A DNA stretch of 64,000 nucleotides from Lachnospiraceae bacterium (GTDB lineage Bacteria; Bacillota; Clostridia; Lachnospirales; Lachnospiraceae). Below the pieces are notes generated by a model, which saw only the letters and a program-made list of their open reading frames with translations, ran no database searches and had not been told where the DNA came from. Each line of letters begins with the position of its first letter. Position 1 is the first letter of the stretch. Of this stretch, positions 62,022-64,000 are shown one piece after another. The translations under genes were made by a program, and so were the position numbers. The stretch lies in assembly GCA_017450065.1 (NCBI GenBank), contig JAFSYI010000059.1, forward strand, positions 90,522 through 154,521, written 5' to 3'.

Positions 62022-62242
62022 TGATGTTTGACGAGGTTAAAGAGATCATAAGCAGATATACCGAGGTGGAGAGTATTACAGAGAACTTATCGCTGACAGA
62101 TGATCTGATGCTCACATCCCTTGATGTCGTGTCCATGGTTGGCGACTTCGAGGATGCTTTTGACATAGAAATAGCTGATGAAGAAGTAATGCAGATGAAA
62201 ACTGTCGGTGATATACTCAGGTATCTCAAAAACAGGGAATAA
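62018..62242 (+). CDS. Acyl/peptidyl carrier protein
   Basis: A 74-residue carrier protein with the four-helix pattern and the phosphopantetheine site LTSLD (Ser34). It starts within the stop of the condensation gene; ATGs at 62018, 62021 and 62024 are all in frame, so the exact start is uncertain. It is shorter and less like housekeeping AcpP, which has DSLD. It is the obvious acceptor for the ligase and donor for the condensation enzyme. No phosphopantetheinyl transferase or thioesterase gene is present in the window. Confidence 0.9.
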   Translation: MMMFDEVKEIISRYTEVESITENLSLTDDLMLTSLDVVSMVGDFEDAFDIEIADEEVMQMKTVGDILRYLKNRE

Positions 62243-62273
62243 GATAGAAAATAAAGAAACAGGAAGAAAAAAT

Positions 62274-63863
62274 ATGTACGAAAAAGAAATCAACAAAAGG
62301 CGTACTTTCGCCATTATATCGCACCCGGATGCCGGTAAGACAACTCTTACGGAGAAGTTCCTGCTGTACGGCGGAGCTATCAATCTGGCCGGATCGGTTA
62401 AGGGTAAGGCTACGGCAAGGCATGCGGTGTCCGACTGGATGGAAATAGAGAAGGAAAGAGGTATATCCGTTACATCTTCGGTGCTGCAGTTCGAATATGA
62501 CGGCTTCTGCATCAACATACTTGATACACCCGGGCATCAGGATTTCTCGGAGGATACCTACAGAACACTGATGGCGGCCGATTCGGCGGTCATGGTAATA
62601 GACGCAAGCAAGGGAGTGGAGGCACAGACGAGGAAGCTCTTTAAGGTGTGCGCCATGAGGGGTATCCCCATCTTTACATTCATAAACAAGATGGACAGGG
62701 ATGCCAACGATACCTTTGAACTGCTTGATGAGATAGAGAAGGAGCTGGGCGTAGCTACATGCCCAATTAACTGGCCCATAGGCTCAGGTAAGAGGTTCAA
62801 GGGCGTTTATGACAGGAATAAGAAGGCAGTCATGAGCTTCTCCGATACCGAGAAGGGTACGAAGGAGGGCCATACAGAGGTATATCCCATAGAGGATGAG
62901 GAAAGGCTCAGGGCGTATCTGGGGGATGAGGCCAATGACACCCTGCTTGAAGAGATAGAGCTTATCGACGGAGCCAGCGCCGAATTCGATCTTGACGAGG
63001 TTCAGCACGGAAAATTATCGCCCGTGTTCTTTGGTTCGGCACTTACCAATTTCGGAGTGGAGATGTTCCTTAAATACTTCCTTGAAATGACGACCACGCC
63101 GCTTGCAAGGAAGGCTGATATCGGAATGATCGAGCCATGTGAGAATGATTTTTCAGCCTTCGTGTTTAAGATACAGGCCAACATGAATAAGGCTCACAGA
63201 GACAGAATAGCCTTCATGCGCATCTGTTCGGGAAGATTCGATGCGGGGATGGAGGTAAAGCATGTGCAGGGCGGCAGGGTAATGAAACTTTCACAGCCGC
63301 AGCAGATGATGGCGGATTCGAGACATGTTGTTGACGAGGCATACGCAGGTGATATCATAGGCGTGTTCGATCCGGGCGTATTCTCGATAGGCGACACGAT
63401 CTGTATGCCGGATAAGAGCTTCGAATATGAAGGCATACCCACTTTCGCGCCGGAGCATTTCGCAAGGGTAAGGCAGATGGATACCATGAAGAGGAAGCAG
63501 TTCGTCAAGGGTATCAATCAGATAGCGCAGGAGGGCGCGATCCAGATATTCCAGGATATCGGTTCGGGTATGGAGGAAATAATAGTCGGAGTAGTCGGCG
63601 TCCTTCAGTTCGAGGTGCTCAAATACAGACTGGAGAATGAATACAACGTAGATATTAAGCTTGAGAATCTTCCGTATGAATATATAAGATGGATAGAGAA
63701 CAAGGATGAGGTAGATGTGATGAAGATAACCGGTACCTCGGATATGAAGAGGATCCAGGATCTTAAGGGCAATCCGCTGCTGCTCTTTGTAAACAGCTGG
63801 AGCGTCGGGATGGTGCTTGAGCGAAATGAAGGCCTTAAGCTTACCGAATTCGGAAGAAACTAG
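62274..63863 (+). CDS. prfC: Peptide chain release factor 3
   Basis: GTPase that removes RF1/RF2 after termination. The ATG at 62274 (MYEKEINKRRTFAIISHPDAG) has AGGAAG 7 bases upstream; the longer frame from 62208 overlaps the carrier gene and is rejected. G motifs: SHPDAGKTTLTEK, DTPGHQDFSEDTYRTL, NKMDRD; then the beta-barrel and C-terminal domains with GVVGVLQFEVLKYRLENEY. 529 residues, normal length. It may be read together with the carrier gene, which ends 31 bp upstream. Confidence 0.96.
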   Translation: MYEKEINKRRTFAIISHPDAGKTTLTEKFLLYGGAINLAGSVKGKATARHAVSDWMEIEKERGISVTSSVLQFEYDGFCINILDTPGHQDFSEDTYRTLMAADSAVMVIDASKGVEAQTRKLFKVCAMRGIPIFTFINKMDRDANDTFELLDEIEKELGVATCPINWPIGSGKRFKGVYDRNKKAVMSFSDTEKGTKEGHTEVYPIEDEERLRAYLGDEANDTLLEEIELIDGASAEFDLDEVQHGKLSPVFFGSALTNFGVEMFLKYFLEMTTTPLARKADIGMIEPCENDFSAFVFKIQANMNKAHRDRIAFMRICSGRFDAGMEVKHVQGGRVMKLSQPQQMMADSRHVVDEAYAGDIIGVFDPGVFSIGDTICMPDKSFEYEGIPTFAPEHFARVRQMDTMKRKQFVKGINQIAQEGAIQIFQDIGSGMEEIIVGVVGVLQFEVLKYRLENEYNVDIKLENLPYEYIRWIENKDEVDVMKITGTSDMKRIQDLKGNPLLLFVNSWSVGMVLERNEGLKLTEFGRN

Positions 63864-63901
63864 TATAACGTTCGCGAAATATCTGGACTTATTCGATGAA
63901 T

Positions 63902-63982
63902 GCTTGCCCGAGTGTACATGGCTGAAAACGCAGGCGTAGCGGGCTACGTCGAGGCTTTCAGATATGTGCAATCGGGTTAAGC
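63902..63982. repeat. Nested hairpin element after prfC
   Basis: Layers of pairing arms around one centre: GCTT/AAGC, CCCGA/TCGGG, ACAT/ATGT, CTGAAA/TTTCAG and CGTAGC/GCTACG (63935-63948). No T run follows, so it is not a simple terminator. It could be a structured RNA, a repeat-type element, or the edge of a longer element cut by the window end. Confidence 0.55.
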
Positions 63983-64000
63983 AGGCGAGAATACGGTCCA

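Noticed and set aside
1-64000. CRISPR arrays, rRNA genes, insertion sequences
   Set aside because: No regularly spaced direct repeats, rRNA segments, transposase frames or terminal repeats of an IS were seen.

Overview
The window is a piece of a low-to-mid-GC Gram-positive chromosome, most likely a Lachnospiraceae/Clostridia genome (Butyrivibrio-like; inferred). The signs are strong AGGAGG-type ribosome binding sites, consensus TTGACA-17-TATAAT promoters, the rimP-nusA-rnpM-L7Ae-infB-rbfA-nrnA-truB-ribF order, a single-chain PurL, and clostridial families such as DUF2194, DUF4956, DUF4832 and Memo-AMMECR1. There is no integrase, transposase, phage gene or CRISPR array.

Layout. 1-2.4 kb: the C-terminal part of an FtsX-type ABC permease, then an orphan ParE/RelE-like toxin with a probable broken start. 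2.4-5.8 kb: a BlaI/BlaR1 pair on the minus strand with two matching operators, then a probable type I toxin-antitoxin locus (35-residue hydrophobic peptide, convergent antisense RNA, shared terminator), a small ribbon-helix-helix protein and tRNA-Pro(TGG). 6-10 kb: 1-phosphofructokinase, a BirA with two low-complexity insertions, and a sodium:solute symporter behind a consensus promoter and two palindromes. 10.1 kb: tRNA-Leu(TAG). 10.2-24.9 kb: one same-strand, mostly overlapping gene run encoding a Gram-positive Pel exopolysaccharide machine (PelD, PelE, DUF2194 deacetylase, PelF, PelG), continued by two CotH-kinase lipoproteins, a VTC polyphosphate-polymerase domain protein, a DUF4956 membrane protein and a DUF4832 protein. 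24.9-27.1 kb: SurE and a Memo-AMMECR1 fusion. 27.2-36.1 kb: the translation/ribosome-maturation operon. 36.2-41.8 kb: a Na/Pi transporter and PurL. 42-49.6 kb: a 2537-residue secreted protein without a sortase signal. 49.6-52.4 kb: rpsO and pnp, each with a structured leader. 52.4-57.4 kb: an FtsX permease with a long coiled-coil insert and its GAF-fused ATPase. 57.4-57.9 kb: an AT-rich gap with three perfect DnaA boxes. 57.9-64 kb: deoB, a stand-alone adenylation/condensation/carrier-protein trio that looks like a dissected minimal NRPS, prfC, and a nested hairpin.

How the genes work together. The Pel block should polymerise and export a cationic, partly deacetylated polysaccharide under c-di-GMP control: PelD has lost its GGDEF catalytic motif but keeps an RxxD inhibitory site. 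The genes joined to it downstream suggest protein phosphorylation and possibly polyphosphate synthesis coupled to matrix production. The adenylation/condensation/carrier trio could make a small amide or acylated product. These two loci are the best candidates for poorly described systems. Functions come from recognised motifs and family knowledge, since no database search was possible.
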